Notes: generated by a model from the letters alone, not told the origin. A DNA stretch of 64,000 nucleotides from Arsenophonus sp052174535 (GCA_052174535.1 JBQMRQ010000100.1:12037-76036); one strand, 5' to 3'; numbered from the stretch's first letter, positions 42,135 to 53,073 are shown. A program made the numbers and translations.

Positions 42135-42587
42135 CTAATAAGGATCAGGATAACCTAATTTTTGCATAATTTCAGTTTCTATTATTTCCATTTTTTCTGC
42201 CTCAAAGTTATTTTGATGCTCATAACCCAATAGATGAAGACAACCATGTATTACCATATGCGCCCAATAAGCATCAGGTTTTTTTTGTTGTTCAATCGCT
42301 TCTTTTTCAACAACTTTACGACAAATAATCAAATCACCGAGTAAGGGTAATTTAATATTGTCTAGGGCTTTAAATGGAAAGGATAACACATTTGTTGGTT
42401 TATCTTTTCCTCGATATATTCTATTTAAATGTTGACTTTCTGCTATATCAACAATACGAATTGTAATTTCACTTTCAGATTGAAATTGTGGCAGAAAAAC
42501 CTCAAGCCAATGTTGAAATGTTGTTTTACTGGGTAATCCATTATGATTGCTGCAGGCCAGCTGGAGATCAAGAATAACTGATTGCAA
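42135..42587 (-). CDS. ybeY: Endoribonuclease / rRNA maturation factor YbeY
   Basis: Zinc-dependent RNase for 16S rRNA 3'-end maturation and ribosome quality control. The 150 residues compare with 155 in E. coli. The metal-binding signature HMVIHGCLHLLGYEH (three His) is intact near residues 109-123, preceded by RGKDKPTNVLSFPF. Upstream ybeZ, its usual partner ATPase, is a pseudogene. Confidence 0.96.
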   Translation of the reverse strand: MQSVILDLQLACSNHNGLPSKTTFQHWLEVFLPQFQSESEITIRIVDIAESQHLNRIYRGKDKPTNVLSFPFKALDNIKLPLLGDLIICRKVVEKEAIEQQKKPDAYWAHMVIHGCLHLLGYEHQNNFEAEKMEIIETEIMQKLGYPDPY

Positions 42588-42599
42588 GTAAATATTTCC

Positions 42600-43665
42600 T
42601 TTTCTATAAGGCGCCTCTCTATGAGGGCTCTTTTATTAACAAAATAACTGTTTTATTTCTTATTCTTTTTCCTAGTTTTAGTAAACAATAACCACTTTAT
42701 CACTACAGGATGCACTACATCATCACTATGAAAAAATAAAAACTAAGTTTTTTAATTTCAGAAAACACTTCAATTGCCTAGAATAAACCTGATTTATAGG
42801 CACTAATCAGATCAATTTTAGTTACATCATCTGGTGTTTCATGATCACGATTTTAGAGTTAAAATCAATAGACGCATCAGAAATATTTTATCTATTTAAT
42901 TGTGGTATTCTGATTTTTATTAAGAATGAAAATCTAATTAAAGATGCAACTTTGCATATATGACTAATGGTGGGTGCTACTTCAATTACATTTCGCGTTC
43001 AATCAATTTTTTTACTTTTTCAAAATCCAGCATTTCAAATAAGGCTCTCTTTATATCAAGGAAGCTATAAATAAAGATTAACTTTTTTGACTGAAATCAT
43101 CTAGCAAAAAACTGAGTTTTTGCCGACCTTGACAACGGGGCAAAGTTAGTAGACTACAACTATTTATTTACGTTCTAAAGCATAAATTGCAACAACTACA
43201 AAATAGATTTTATCTAGTTCTTTAGAACCAATTTCGAAAAAAAATATCATGCTCTATATATTAGCAATATATTAAGGCTGATTACCGCATATACTGTTGA
43301 TAACATACCGTTTGATTTTAATATTTTCAAATTTGTCATAACTACCAAACATTTTAACAAATTGCTCAAGAAATTAATTTTCTATTATAAATAAGTGGAT
43401 TTATTCAAGGATAATGCCACATACAAGAGCTATATTAACATATAGTCAGCATAAAATGCTGCTAACTGCGTTAATATTAAGTGGTTTATCAATAAATTTA
43501 TCTCAGTTATTTTAAGATTGATTTGAATACCTAGCCTGTCTGTGCTTAAACTACTTTATATTATTATTGAATAGCCTAAGAAAGACTAATTAACTGTTGA
43601 TTATCGACTAGCTCTAAAAATATTTCGCTGCTGAGAATTTATAGATTATTTTTTGGAGTTATTGA
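42600..43665 (-). pseudogene. ybeZ: ybeZ (PhoH-like ATPase) pseudogene
   Basis: Minus-strand frames align along the whole gene. EIFLELVDNQQLISLS matches EITLEPADNARLLSLC. HDIFFEIGSKELDKIYFVVV matches HDITFGVGPAGTGKTYLAVA with the Walker A destroyed. ALFEMLDFEKVKKLIERE is nearly identical to the E. coli segment, and HSDDVVHPVVIK matches HSEDVVRHPVVAR. Length equals the intact gene. Many stops and frameshifts. Confidence 0.88.
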
Positions 43666-43689
43666 ATCTCAATATTAATATTAAGTTTA

Positions 43690-43925
43690 GTAATTTATTA
43701 CACCAAGATCCTCTTATTTGCATATATAGGAAATAACTGATTCAAGTGATTCCAGGCTTCTTAATACCATACTATCTCCTATTTTAACTACTGCATCGCG
43801 TAAATAATTAGCATAGAGATAGATAATTTCGAGATCAACAAACTTTCCGATCATATTTTGCGTATCTTCGAAATTTACTATTAAATTATTTCGGCACAGC
43901 CGAAAAATTTCCGTAATATTTTTAT
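43690..43925 (-). pseudogene. miaB: miaB pseudogene, C-terminal fragment
   Basis: Minus-strand translation gives LIVNFEDTQNMIGKFVDLEI, then ANYLRDAVVK and SLESLESVISY, matching MiaB [30 protein letters not shown] and VAETPESVIAR (TRAM domain). Frame is kept for about 60 codons but the rest of the gene is missing: an IS256 copy begins at 43970. 43889-43905 is a perfect palindrome, TTTCGGC / GCCGAAA. Confidence 0.85.
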
Positions 43926-43969
43926 AAAAAAGTCTTTCTTAACTAAGATACATTGAATAACTACTTAAC

Positions 43970-45350
43970 GAGTTATACTCATTATATGGTATATGGAGTT
44001 TTAAAAAAAATAGCGTATCCTGCTGATTAATTTTGCGGATGATTTCAACATCAGAAAAGATGATATGCTATGAAAAGCTTACTCTCTATAGTATCCGCGA
44101 AACCAGATATTACCCTGATCTCATTGCATGAACCTATTTGTAATGCTACCAGGAGCTTATAGCATCGCTGTTAAAGGTGAGTTCTAAGGCAATGTTGCAA
44201 ATAAACCTGCTCAACGCGCTTTGTTGACGTGAGGGTCTAATGCCGTCGTCCGTAACAATTATTTGCCACCGTAAATCTACAAGACTGATATTGTAAATAT
44301 TGAGATTAATGGCCTAAGATTAAAATGGGATAGCAACGGTAATAGAATATCCTTTAACAGCTCATTGTTATCGCCTTATCTAAATCGTGCAAGAAGAAGG
44401 TAAGAGTTGCTACTATAACTTTACCTGCTAAGAATGCATCTTTCCAACGATGATTTTTATGAAGCTCTATAAGCACTTATTAGTAAGAAAGCAAATGATC
44501 TTCCTGCTAGCTGGCATCAAGAGATTAAAACAGTAATGACTTGAAGAGAATTGACAATGCCTAGCTACGTAATTTACGTGATACACCCTCTACGTTTATT
44601 TTGGTACTGATAGTATATGCAATGGCCTATTTAGGTATACTGATCGTCTTTGCCTGCTTGATTATATCCAACGAGAAACCTACTGTATATGGGATATTAA
44701 GGAGCTAGATTTCGGTAGAAGATGCTTATCGAGAGTCAGAAGCGAACTAACTAAACTTCTCAATAACTTGTAAGCGCGCATGGTTTAACTGTATCTCCCA
44801 GGGCTTGGTACGGAGGACGCAGTACTTAGTTTTTTAGAATGTAATGGAAAAGATATTTCCGAATATGCAACAACGCTGCTAGTACATAAAATAGCTAATG
44901 TACTAGGTTTCACTTCCTAAAAGCATGAAGCACTGAAAGTTAAGGGTAACCTGCTAGAGTCTGGTTAGCAGATAGTCGTAATGCCATTAATAAAGCCTAA
45001 TATTTTTGGTAAAATTTTAGCAAAAAACTATACTAATTCTATGAAGAAGCTGAAGAGATATTGAAAATAATAGCTAGCATTCTATGATTTTCCATCAGTG
45101 CATTGGACGTCAATAAGAATGACGAATCCAATTGAATTAACTTTTTTTTGCAAAAATAAGACTATGAATCGAAGTGTAAAAATTGTGGTTTAAGAAAAAA
45201 ATCCTTTTAATAGTATTTTAGCTACTTCTGCATGCTCATAAGGGCTGTAACTAATTAAAGGGAAATTTTGACCTGTTGATCATTCTGGTAAAGAATATCT
45301 AATTTAAAGATGGAGAACAGATTTAGAAAATTTCAGAATTGAAATATGCT
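43970..45350 (+). mobile_element. IS256-family remnant inside miaB
   Basis: Left end GAGTTATACTCATTATATGG, 1.38 kb; the right terminus is eroded. It lies between the two miaB fragments. The transposase is dead. Confidence 0.82.
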
Positions 45351-45357
45351 TATCTTT

Positions 45358-45392
45358 AACTTCACATCATCTCTAGTAGATGATGTGAAGTT
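45358..45392. repeat. Perfect 15-bp inverted repeat
   Basis: AACTTCACATCATCT, loop CTAGT, AGATGATGTGAAGTT: 15 of 15 pairs. It is located between the eroded right end of IS256 and the miaB 5' fragment. No T-run follows, so it is not a classical terminator. It is not seen in the other IS256 copies. Confidence 0.9.
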
Positions 45393-45394
45393 CG

Positions 45395-45745
45395 TAGATC
45401 AAAAAATAATACTCACACTGCATGGCCTAGCGGACCTAACACGTTGATAAATGAATTACTTTCTTATGAATCGACACAACCACCTCACCCCAATACCAAT
45501 AATAATATTAATTAATATCTTTTTATCTTTTTTAATGTCCTAATTAATAAAATACCTTTTTACGTTTTTCACGAATTTAGCAGATATCTATAAGCAGTAG
45601 AATATCAAAATCTTAAGCAATCTCTATTAATTAATATACATAGCCTTGTTGAGCAAAGATAGCCTTTTTAATAAATCATATTCATTCATCTGGCGACAGA
45701 GCCCACCCATAGATTTTAATCTATAGTTTTATTTCTAAATATTTT
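45395..45745 (-). pseudogene. miaB: miaB pseudogene, N-terminal fragment
   Basis: Broken minus-strand frames match the MiaB N-terminus. A segment with RQMNEYDLLKRLSLL corresponds to CQMNEYDSSKMADLL, then a piece like ICXIREKRKKVFYXLG to NTCSIREKAQEKVFHQLG, and INVLGPLGHAV to IIFGPQTLHRLPE. It ends where the central radical-SAM part should begin; that part is deleted and the IS256 copy lies in its place. It is divergent from ubiF. Confidence 0.75.
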
Positions 45746-45933
45746 GTATATCCAAAGTTTCAGTAATAAAATTTGTTATACTTAGAATATTTCTATTAAG
45801 TTAGAAACTTTTGATATGGTATTATATTCATTTGGAGCTTGCTAATCCCAGAATGGTGAATAGATTATTAGTAAATAACACAAGAAAAACTAGACCTACT
45901 ATTAGATTAATGACTATTGATAGTTAAGTTTAT

Positions 45934-47115
45934 ATGAATAGAATAGATGAAAATTATGATATTGTAGTCGTTGGTGCAGGTATGATAGGTGCAGCAATGG
46001 CAATTGGGTTGGCAAAAGAAGGTTGGCGCATCCTGTTACTTGAACATATTAAACCTGCACCTTTTAATTCGTTAGAGAAACCTGATTTACGCGTTTCAGC
46101 GTTAAACTGTACTTCAGTATATCTACTTAAACAACTTGGTGTCTGGGATAGTGTTTTAAACATGCGCGTTGCTCCTTATCGAAGATTAGAAATTTGGGAA
46201 GAAGAAAACTCACACGTAATGTTGGAAGCAAGCAGCCTTAATTTATCTGAACTAGGTTATATAGTTGAAAACCGTATTTTGCAATTGGGCTTATGGCAAC
46301 ATTTTTTTCAATATCCAAATCTTACCTTGTTATGCCCGGCTAAGTTAGTGACAATGCAACGTCAAAACCAACAATGGGAAATAACTTTAAGCGATAGTCA
46401 GAAACTATCGGCAAAGTTAATTATTGCTGCTGATGGCTCCTATTCACAGCTTCGATCTTTAGCTGGAATTGGTAGCAACGGTTGGCAATATACTCAATCA
46501 TGTCTGCTTATTACAGTTAAGATGAAACAATCACAAGAGGATATTACTTGGCAACAATTTTTTCCTTCTGGTCCGCGAGCATTTTTACCATTATTTGATT
46601 ATTGGGCTTGTTTGGTTTGGTATGATAAATCTGCGCGAATTAGACAGCTACAAGCTATGTCCTTAGAGCAGCTCAGGGAAGAAATTATTTTAGCTTTCCC
46701 TATTCGACTTGGCTCATTACAAATTGTTGCTAAGGGGAGTTTTCCACTGAACCGTCATCATGCTAATCGTTATGTTAAAGAGGGATTAGCGTTGATTGGT
46801 GATTCTGCTCATACAATCAATCCACTAGGCGGTCAGGGCGTTAATCTTGGTTATCGTGATGTAAATAGTTTACTAAAAGTACTAATTAATTCCAATACAC
46901 ATTTATTACCTTTTTATACACGACAAACTTTACTAAGTTATCAACACGACAGAATGCCAGATAATAAATTAATGCAGGCATGTATGGATGCTATTTATAT
47001 ACTGTTTAGTTCCCAGTTATATGGTATAAAATCTAGCAGAAATTTAGCATTAATGTTAGTGCAACGACTAAATATAGTTAAGAAAAAAATACTTAAATAT
47101 TTTTTAGGTTTATAA
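45934..47115 (+). CDS. ubiF: Ubiquinone hydroxylase UbiF
   Basis: FAD monooxygenase that hydroxylates the demethoxyubiquinol intermediate in ubiquinone synthesis. The 393 residues equal E. coli (391). The FAD-binding DIVVVGAGMIGAAMAIGLAKEG at residues 9-30, CLLITVKMKQS near 190, and the second FAD motif LALIGDSAHTINPLGGQGVN near 283-302 are intact. The start MNRIDENYDIVVVGAGMIG fits the family although its ribosome-binding site is weak. It is divergent from miaB and upstream of the tRNA cluster, the ancestral order. Confidence 0.95.
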   Translation: MNRIDENYDIVVVGAGMIGAAMAIGLAKEGWRILLLEHIKPAPFNSLEKPDLRVSALNCTSVYLLKQLGVWDSVLNMRVAPYRRLEIWEEENSHVMLEASSLNLSELGYIVENRILQLGLWQHFFQYPNLTLLCPAKLVTMQRQNQQWEITLSDSQKLSAKLIIAADGSYSQLRSLAGIGSNGWQYTQSCLLITVKMKQSQEDITWQQFFPSGPRAFLPLFDYWACLVWYDKSARIRQLQAMSLEQLREEIILAFPIRLGSLQIVAKGSFPLNRHHANRYVKEGLALIGDSAHTINPLGGQGVNLGYRDVNSLLKVLINSNTHLLPFYTRQTLLSYQHDRMPDNKLMQACMDAIYILFSSQLYGIKSSRNLALMLVQRLNIVKKKILKYFLGL

Positions 47116-47734
47116 CATAAAATTAGTTATGATATTTTTTCTATTGTGTTTGAAAACCCTGTTCTTCAGATTGAAAATCTATAAAAATTAATTAATTTAT
47201 TCAATTGATTAAAAAAATCTATTTTTATTATTTTTATTTGTTAATAAATAAAGTTTTATCGTTTTTATTATTTAATAGTCATGGGGGCCACTTGGCATAT
47301 GTTTTTCATATTTCTATCATGTTACTGTGATATCAATAGCTATATTTGATATTGCATACTTTACACACTTCAAGTTAAAATTAGATCGCTACTATTTTTT
47401 AACGGCGTTATTAATTACTTATCTAAATTTACCTTTTTTATTATTTTCATATTGCTTAATATTATTTATTTCACTTCCAGCTCAGCTGCTTAGCTGTAAA
47501 ATAATTTACTAACAAATATAGGATTATAATAATTAATAATAAAAAATAATTATAATTATCTTGAAAAGAAAGTTATATTTTAAATAAAAATTAGCAAATA
47601 ATTTTAATCTAAATTTCTATATTTTCAGTTATCCCTCCCAAAAACTCTCAACTTTTAAAAATTTTTTTTAGTTATCTTTTACTAAAATGCTAAATATGCT
47701 AGGGATTACACATCCCAGTAAATAATTTTTTTAA
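47116..47734. other. AT-rich spacer after ubiF
   Basis: Nothing recognised. 47327-47512 is an open frame for a hydrophobic 61-residue peptide, but it lacks a ribosome-binding site and relatives, and such frames are expected by chance in AT-rich DNA. Confidence 0.4.
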
Positions 47735-48720
47735 AAAATTTAAGTTTAGTTTTAAATCAATCTTTCATAGACCGCAATGAAGTTTACTACCTAATACTAC
47801 TTAGGTAATTCCTGATTGTACAGATAAATATATTGATATTCAATCATCTCAAACTCTTCATTAGAATTAAAATGATAGCTTTGCAGCCCATCTTTTAATA
47901 CGTCCATTAAATTGTTCAACCATATTATTTATGAAGATAACTCGCCAAGATAAGTTGGTCTTCTATAATCAAGCTCTGTACACAAATACTTGAATTCCTA
48001 TTTTCTGGTGGCTGAACCTTTTGCAGAGAAAACAGCGATCTATAAATTCTTTTCCATTATCTGTAAGTACCTAATTGAATAGGCATAAGAGCCATGCTTA
48101 GTTAAGCTCACATAAGAAAGGTCGTGCATTGAACGCAGTCTTTATTCTTCTAAAGATGAATAAAAACCGATTTAATAGACAGGAGCCGATCTATACCTAT
48201 GAAAAGATAATATCATGAAGTTTCATTTTGTATTCTTGCAAAAGATATTTACATCTACGTGCAGGATAACCTAGCTCGTAGATTTTAAACGCTTTATGCT
48301 TTTTGGCTTTGGTGGTTTTCCTGTCTTTATTTCACGCAAATTCCTTACTTATGCCTGTATAAACAGTGATTCAGGCAAGATTTAGATACTAAGAGATTTA
48401 AGAATTTGTGTACAATTGCTAGCAGATAGGCTAGAGGAAGAAAATATTTTTACAGGAAAACGACTATGGCTTATTGAACTGCTGCTAGAGTTCTTCGTCA
48501 ACAAACAATGAGGAATATGGCTATAATCATCAATATCATCTCGTATTATGCTATATAATAGTAAGTTCAGAGATTCTCTAATACTTAACTAAAGTAAATC
48601 CCAGGCTCTTTTCTTAACTTGAAAAGCAGCTTTGATTTTAGATTCTATAATTTCTTAACGATGGAGGCTAATCATCATAATATTTATCTGAACTATATTC
48701 TTCATAGTTCTATTGCCAAT
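47735..48720 (-). mobile_element. IS481-family remnant
   Basis: The minus-strand C-terminus reads NGRIKDGLQSYHFNSNEEFE followed by a run like YIYLYNQELP, matching IS481 NGRIEDVLQSHRFRSGEELE and YVWLYNQQLP. Upstream pieces correspond to the DVKYLPQM and LTDNG regions. Dead. A 9-bp hairpin (AGTTCTATT / AATAGAACT) lies near 48705-48730. Confidence 0.78.
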
Positions 48721-48867
48721 GAATAGAACTGTGCAATGATGATCATTTATATAATGATCCGAGATCAAAGAGCTACTAAAATCACTATTAATAAAAAATA
48801 GTTTTTACATATAACTTATTTTTTAATCCCACTCATGATTTTTAATTTATATGATTATTGAAATCAT

Positions 48868-48942
48868 TGGCTGGGGTACCAGGATTCGAACCTGGGAATG
48901 CCAGGATCAAAACCTGGTGCCTTACCGCTTGGCTATACCCCA
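48868..48942 (-). tRNA. tRNA-Gln(UUG)
   Basis: 75 nt including encoded CCA. Acceptor TGGGGTA pairs with TACCCCA, the anticodon loop is TTTTGAT (anticodon TTG), and the T-arm is CCAGGTTCGAATCCTGG. Same order as the E. coli metT-leuW-glnU cluster; co-transcribed with the next two. Confidence 0.97.
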
Positions 48943-48971
48943 AAGAGAATATAAATAATCTTTATAAAGAA

Positions 48972-49056
48972 TGGTGCGGGAGGCGAGACTTGAACTCGCA
49001 CACCTTACAGTACCAGAGCCTAAATCTGGTGCGTCTACCAATTTCGCCACTCCCGC
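48972..49056 (-). tRNA. tRNA-Leu(UAG)
   Basis: 85 nt with long variable arm and encoded CCA. Acceptor GCGGGAG/CTCCCGC, anticodon loop ATTTAGG (anticodon TAG). A UAG anticodon is of the U34 class that CmoA/CmoB modify. Confidence 0.97.
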
Positions 49057-49063
49057 AAAATTA

Positions 49064-49140
49064 TGGTGGCTACGACGGGAATTGAACCTGTGACTCCAGC
49101 GTTATGAGTGCTGTGCTCTAACCATCTGAGCTACGTAGCC
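49064..49140 (-). tRNA. tRNA-Met (CAU, elongator)
   Basis: 77 nt with encoded CCA. Acceptor GGCTACG/CGTAGCC, anticodon loop CTCATAA. Resembles E. coli elongator metT rather than the initiator (no C1:A72 mismatch, no G-C triple in the anticodon stem). Confidence 0.95.
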
Positions 49141-49644
49141 ATCTTTGTGGTCAACCTTTATCGGTGTTGAGGGTCGCAATTATCCGTACATGGAGCTGAA
49201 TCGTCAACTGATTTTTATGATTTTTACAGAAAAGTATCTATTTTTTAGATTGTTGATTATTCTATCGATAAATCAACAAAAAATAATATCGTTTTATAAA
49301 ATATATAATAACTTTATATGTTAAATATTAAAGCTAATTAATTTAAGATATTCCTGATAATAAAACGAGTGATGCTTTTTATTTCAATGATATTGTTAAT
49401 TTCTATTAACAATAGAAAGCATATTATTCGTTTAATCAAATAAATTATTAATAATAATCAAGTAATTTTCTTATTGAGCGAAAGTGAAATTAGCGCATAA
49501 TATTATCTATACTGTTACATAACAGCGATTAATAATAGCTATTATCTATTAACCATATTTTATATAAATATAAATATTAATATCGACAATAAATTTTTTA
49601 TACTTTAGCTAGTAAAAAGGATATATTAATCTATTACAATGCTA
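49141..49644. other. AT-rich spacer upstream of the tRNA cluster
   Basis: No gene recognised; asnB and nagD, expected here from E. coli, are not detectable. The promoter of the tRNA cluster must lie at the left end of this stretch (minus strand), but I cannot place it reliably. Confidence 0.4.
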
Positions 49645-50060
49645 TTATAATCGAATTAAATAGTACAAAAGCTCACCATTTAACATAGGACGTTTAATTA
49701 ATAGAAAGTAGCAATAACTGAATTATGTCCTAACTGTAAAGTAATAATTGATAAATCATTACAGAAATTTTTTAACACTTTAGTTAGTTTTGATATAGTT
49801 TTGCAGGTGTGGCAAAAAACTTTTTCTATTACTATAATTTCTCTCCGCGATAACTACTTTTACGGATTAAATAGGTTAATGATAATGCCAATTGCACTAC
49901 TAATACATGGACTGCGTATTTAATCACTTCAATGCTAATGATTATTTTTATTTACTATCTGGAAATTAGCTTTAATAGAATAATAATTTAATTTTAATTG
50001 CCTTGGGTAATTTTGTTCAAATTGTTGCCTAATTCTATTTTCAATAGTGCTATAGCTGTA
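49645..50060 (-). pseudogene. nagC: nagC pseudogene, 3' part
   Basis: Broken minus-strand frames match the C-terminal third of NagC. Pieces are SIENRIRQQFEQNY (AIEQRVLNLLKQGY), EVIKYAVHVL (EVIEYVGRHL), VVIAERNYSNRKSFLPHLQN (VVIAGEITEADKVLLPAIES) and the end KRPMLNGELLYYLIRL with stop (KRAMLNGILLQHLLEN). NagC is the ROK-family repressor of the nag genes. IS256 at 50061-51466 separates this from the middle part. Confidence 0.87.
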
Positions 50061-51466
50061 GAGTTATGCTAATTTCTAGTGAATGAAATTTCAGAGATGA
50101 TAAGAGTAACTCTACTGATTAATTTCATAGATTATTTTAATATCAAAGATATAACATCTCATAAAACAATCTACCATATAGATATCTGCAAATCAGATAT
50201 TATCCATGATTCATTACATGAACTACATGAACTCATCTATGAATAATGCCAGGGAGCTCTGATAACACTGTTGTTAAAGATGAGCAGAAGCCATAACTGT
50301 GACAAATATGAAAGACTGCCTTGTCGATGAGCACCAAGCTATTGCCAATAATAGTTATTTGCTACAAGCATCTATAACAGATGGGTATTGGCGATGTTGA
50401 GATTAAAGTGCCTAAGATTAGGAACTTGTAGTAGCAACGAAATATGCTTTAACAGCTCCTTGCTTCCGTTTTATCTGAAGCGTGCAAAATATCAAAGATT
50501 TGTTCTTATGACTCTTTTTACAGATACACCAGTGATCTTCATGAATTCATAAGGGAAAGCTTCTTAGTGAGAAGCGCATGATCTCTCTCTGCTAGTACTA
50601 TTAGCAAACTGAAATAGTAATGGCTTGAAGAGAATTAGGAATGTATTACTTATGTGATTTAGCGATACCCCTAACGTTTATTTCTTTATTGAAGGCATAT
50701 ATCATTCTGATAATCAAACTGATCATATTTGCCTGCTTAGTTATATTGTCGGAACTGTGCATAGACGTAATGAGATTCGTTGTGGTTAAAAATGGTTATT
50801 AAGAGTCAGAAGCATACACTGGGGCGAACTTCTGGATGACCGCGCGAGCGGCGTGGCTTAAGAGTATCTCCTAGATTTGCTACGGGATAAGGTGTGATTA
50901 GTTTTGAGTGCAATGGTAAAAATATTCCCAGATATTTAGTACCAATCTCCTGTTGGGTATACAAAATAGCTGATGTGATGCATACCTTCTCCAAAGGTAT
51001 GTAAGCGAAAATTAATGGTGATTCGTAGGAAGGAATGCCTAGCTAGAGAGGGTTGCATGCCGATCATAACGATTATGATGTTTATTAACAAGATTTTTAG
51101 TTAATCTTACTCTATTGCAGCGATGAAAAAGCTAGAGAAAGAACGAGAGGAACTCTGTGGCATTCTACGACTTCCTGTCAGTCAGTTATACTGGACACTA
51201 ATTAAGAACGACGAATCCCAGATTAAATCGCCTTTTGTGATAGTGAAGCTACGAAGCTGATGCGAGAAGAAGTGTTTTTTAAAAAAAACCCTTTCAATGG
51301 TATTTAAGTTGCTATTTCCTGTTAAAAAGCTAGAGCTGCGCTAAAAGGATTTGATCTGCTGACTTTTTGTACTAATAACGTTCAATTTAAGGATGAAAAA
51401 TAGATTTTCTGAAACATAAGAGTGGAGTGGAACTTGATCATCATGCATCAAATTTGCTAATAATTC
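50061..51466 (+). mobile_element. IS256-family remnant inside nagC
   Basis: Both ends visible: GAGTTATGCTAATTTCTAGT at 50061 and CAAATTTGCTAATAATTC at 51466. 1.4 kb, dead. nagC sequence abuts it on both sides without a gap, so it inserted into the gene (just after the LETIA codons). Confidence 0.87.
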
Positions 51467-51830
51467 TTGACTATAATTGTTTCGAGACAACTAAATTTAC
51501 CGTAATGATGACTTTATTTTAATAAATCTATTTGTAGATGACCGATTTCACTCAGGTTATGACAGTTATTCAATAAAATTTTACCGCCCATAATCATACC
51601 TAGCTTCAGCATCGCCGCCCACGATGAATGCGTACAAAAATTAAATTGACGAAATTTTATGTAATACCAAAATAATGCTCTGCCAACGTAAAACAACAAA
51701 ATTTATGACTGATAAAAGAATTTAGAGAACTATGGTGTAAGCAGCGCAGTTATGCTGCTTTAGGATTTTCCTGATCTGAGTACTGTCTTATATCCTGCAA
51801 TATACTAATTTTTATAATTTAGGGCTACCT
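51467..51830 (-). pseudogene. nagC: nagC pseudogene, middle part
   Basis: Minus-strand frames give TLAEHYFGIT followed by LIFVRIHRGRR (NagC: ALAEHYFGASQDCEDSILVRVHRG), NLSEIGHLQIDLL (NVGEIGHIQVEPL) and HHYGKFSCLETI (CHCGNFGCLETI; two of the zinc-binding Cys are lost). Frameshifts lie between the segments. The N-terminal DNA-binding half is not recognisable: an IS1595 copy begins at 51831. Confidence 0.87.
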
Positions 51831-52880
51831 TAGCAAAGGTTGTTACTTTGTTCGCAGAGCAATTTGTAACTACGTGTTTATATTTTAATTGTTATAGTTT
51901 TTAACAATTTCTGCAGGCCAGCTATAATTTAGTAAATAAAAACCCCTCCTATAGCATGAAATCTACTCAGTCATCCTTTTAATTAGCTGATATAACTGTT
52001 CACAGTTTGAATGTGCAATTCCTTATCACAACTCTCTGATTATCAACCTTATTAGGCGATGCTGAGTAATTTTATGCTTGCTAGCAAAGCTTTGTATCAT
52101 TTACCTCTATCTGAAAAATAACTCTTTATCAATAATCGGATCAAGAAAAAAAGGATAACATGCTCTTTATTAAACTCTTCAAGAATCTTATTGCTCACAT
52201 AACCCTCGTAATCTTGAGCGATTAAGAGCACAATTCATTCTTTTCTTTTCTTTGTCCTTTTCCGAATTTTTTATCTTTCTTATCTGGAATATAACCCTTC
52301 CTTTTAAAAAATTCATGAAAAATGTTTCGTCAACTTCAACAACACCAATTAGTGCATTTATGTTATCTATCGCTACTACTAAAACAAGAAACAGTGATAT
52401 CTTCCATCTAAACCCTATTTTTAAATCAATATTTGTTTTTCTTACTTCCGTAAATTTAAGCTATTAAACTACATTGAAGATAACTAAAGCATTTATCCTT
52501 CTGATGTAGTTTCGCCAAAAAACTTTCAGTATGATTGTTAAATGTTTTCCTGTAATAGGGAATTTTGCAATGATATCGCTGCAATCCTAATAAGTGTCCT
52601 CAGCAGATAAACATGTTAACTCTGACATTATAGATGGGATAGAGTGGAATGAGTTGCTTTAATGTATGAATCAATATCATCCGATAGATTGTTATCTAGG
52701 CAATTAATGAGATCCAGCTTTATGTTAGTAGAAAGCAAGAAAAATCTCTTTATCTGTATGACTGTTTATTTTTATAGCAACTTTCTGTAGCTAAAAATTC
52801 TTTATGCTGTATAAAGAATTTATATAAATAACTTTTAACAATATAGCTAGAATTAACATATCGCAGTGTATAAATATACT
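51831..52880 (-). mobile_element. IS1595-family remnant
   Basis: Minus-strand translation contains GVVEVDETFFMNFLKGRV, the IS1595 catalytic neighbourhood (VEVDETFFLESFKG), and further N-terminal and C-terminal pieces. Frameshifted and with stops. It interrupts or replaces the 5' half of nagC. Confidence 0.82.
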
Positions 52881-53073
52881 CTACTCATGAATATTTACGA
52901 AGCAGTATATCTGTTGCAGGGCTCATGCGTAACGTGCTAGGTTCTAGATTATCTAATATAGATAAAATAATGAAATAGAAATCAAACTTGTAATTAGGAG
53001 GTTGATGTTATTAAGAAAAATTTTAATGGCTGAAATTAAATGATTTTTTATTTCTTATTGAACAATTTCTTAT

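Noticed and set aside
42601..42645. Terminator-like hairpin (GCCTC / GAGGGC then TTTTATT) before ybeY
   Set aside because: Only five pairs with a bulge, on the strand opposite to all genes around it and at the edge of the ybeZ pseudogene; too weak to call.
47327..47512. Hydrophobic 61-codon open frame after ubiF
   Set aside because: T-rich DNA gives hydrophobic frames by chance; no ribosome-binding site or homologue recognised.
48858..49085. 75-codon open frame across the tRNA cluster
   Set aside because: It is the complement of tRNA-Gln and tRNA-Leu; AGVPGFEPGN-type peptides are typical artefacts of tRNA regions.
51514..51699. 61-codon minus-strand open frame considered as a small gene
   Set aside because: Its NLSEIGHLQIDLL segment and its neighbours in another frame identify it as part of the nagC pseudogene.
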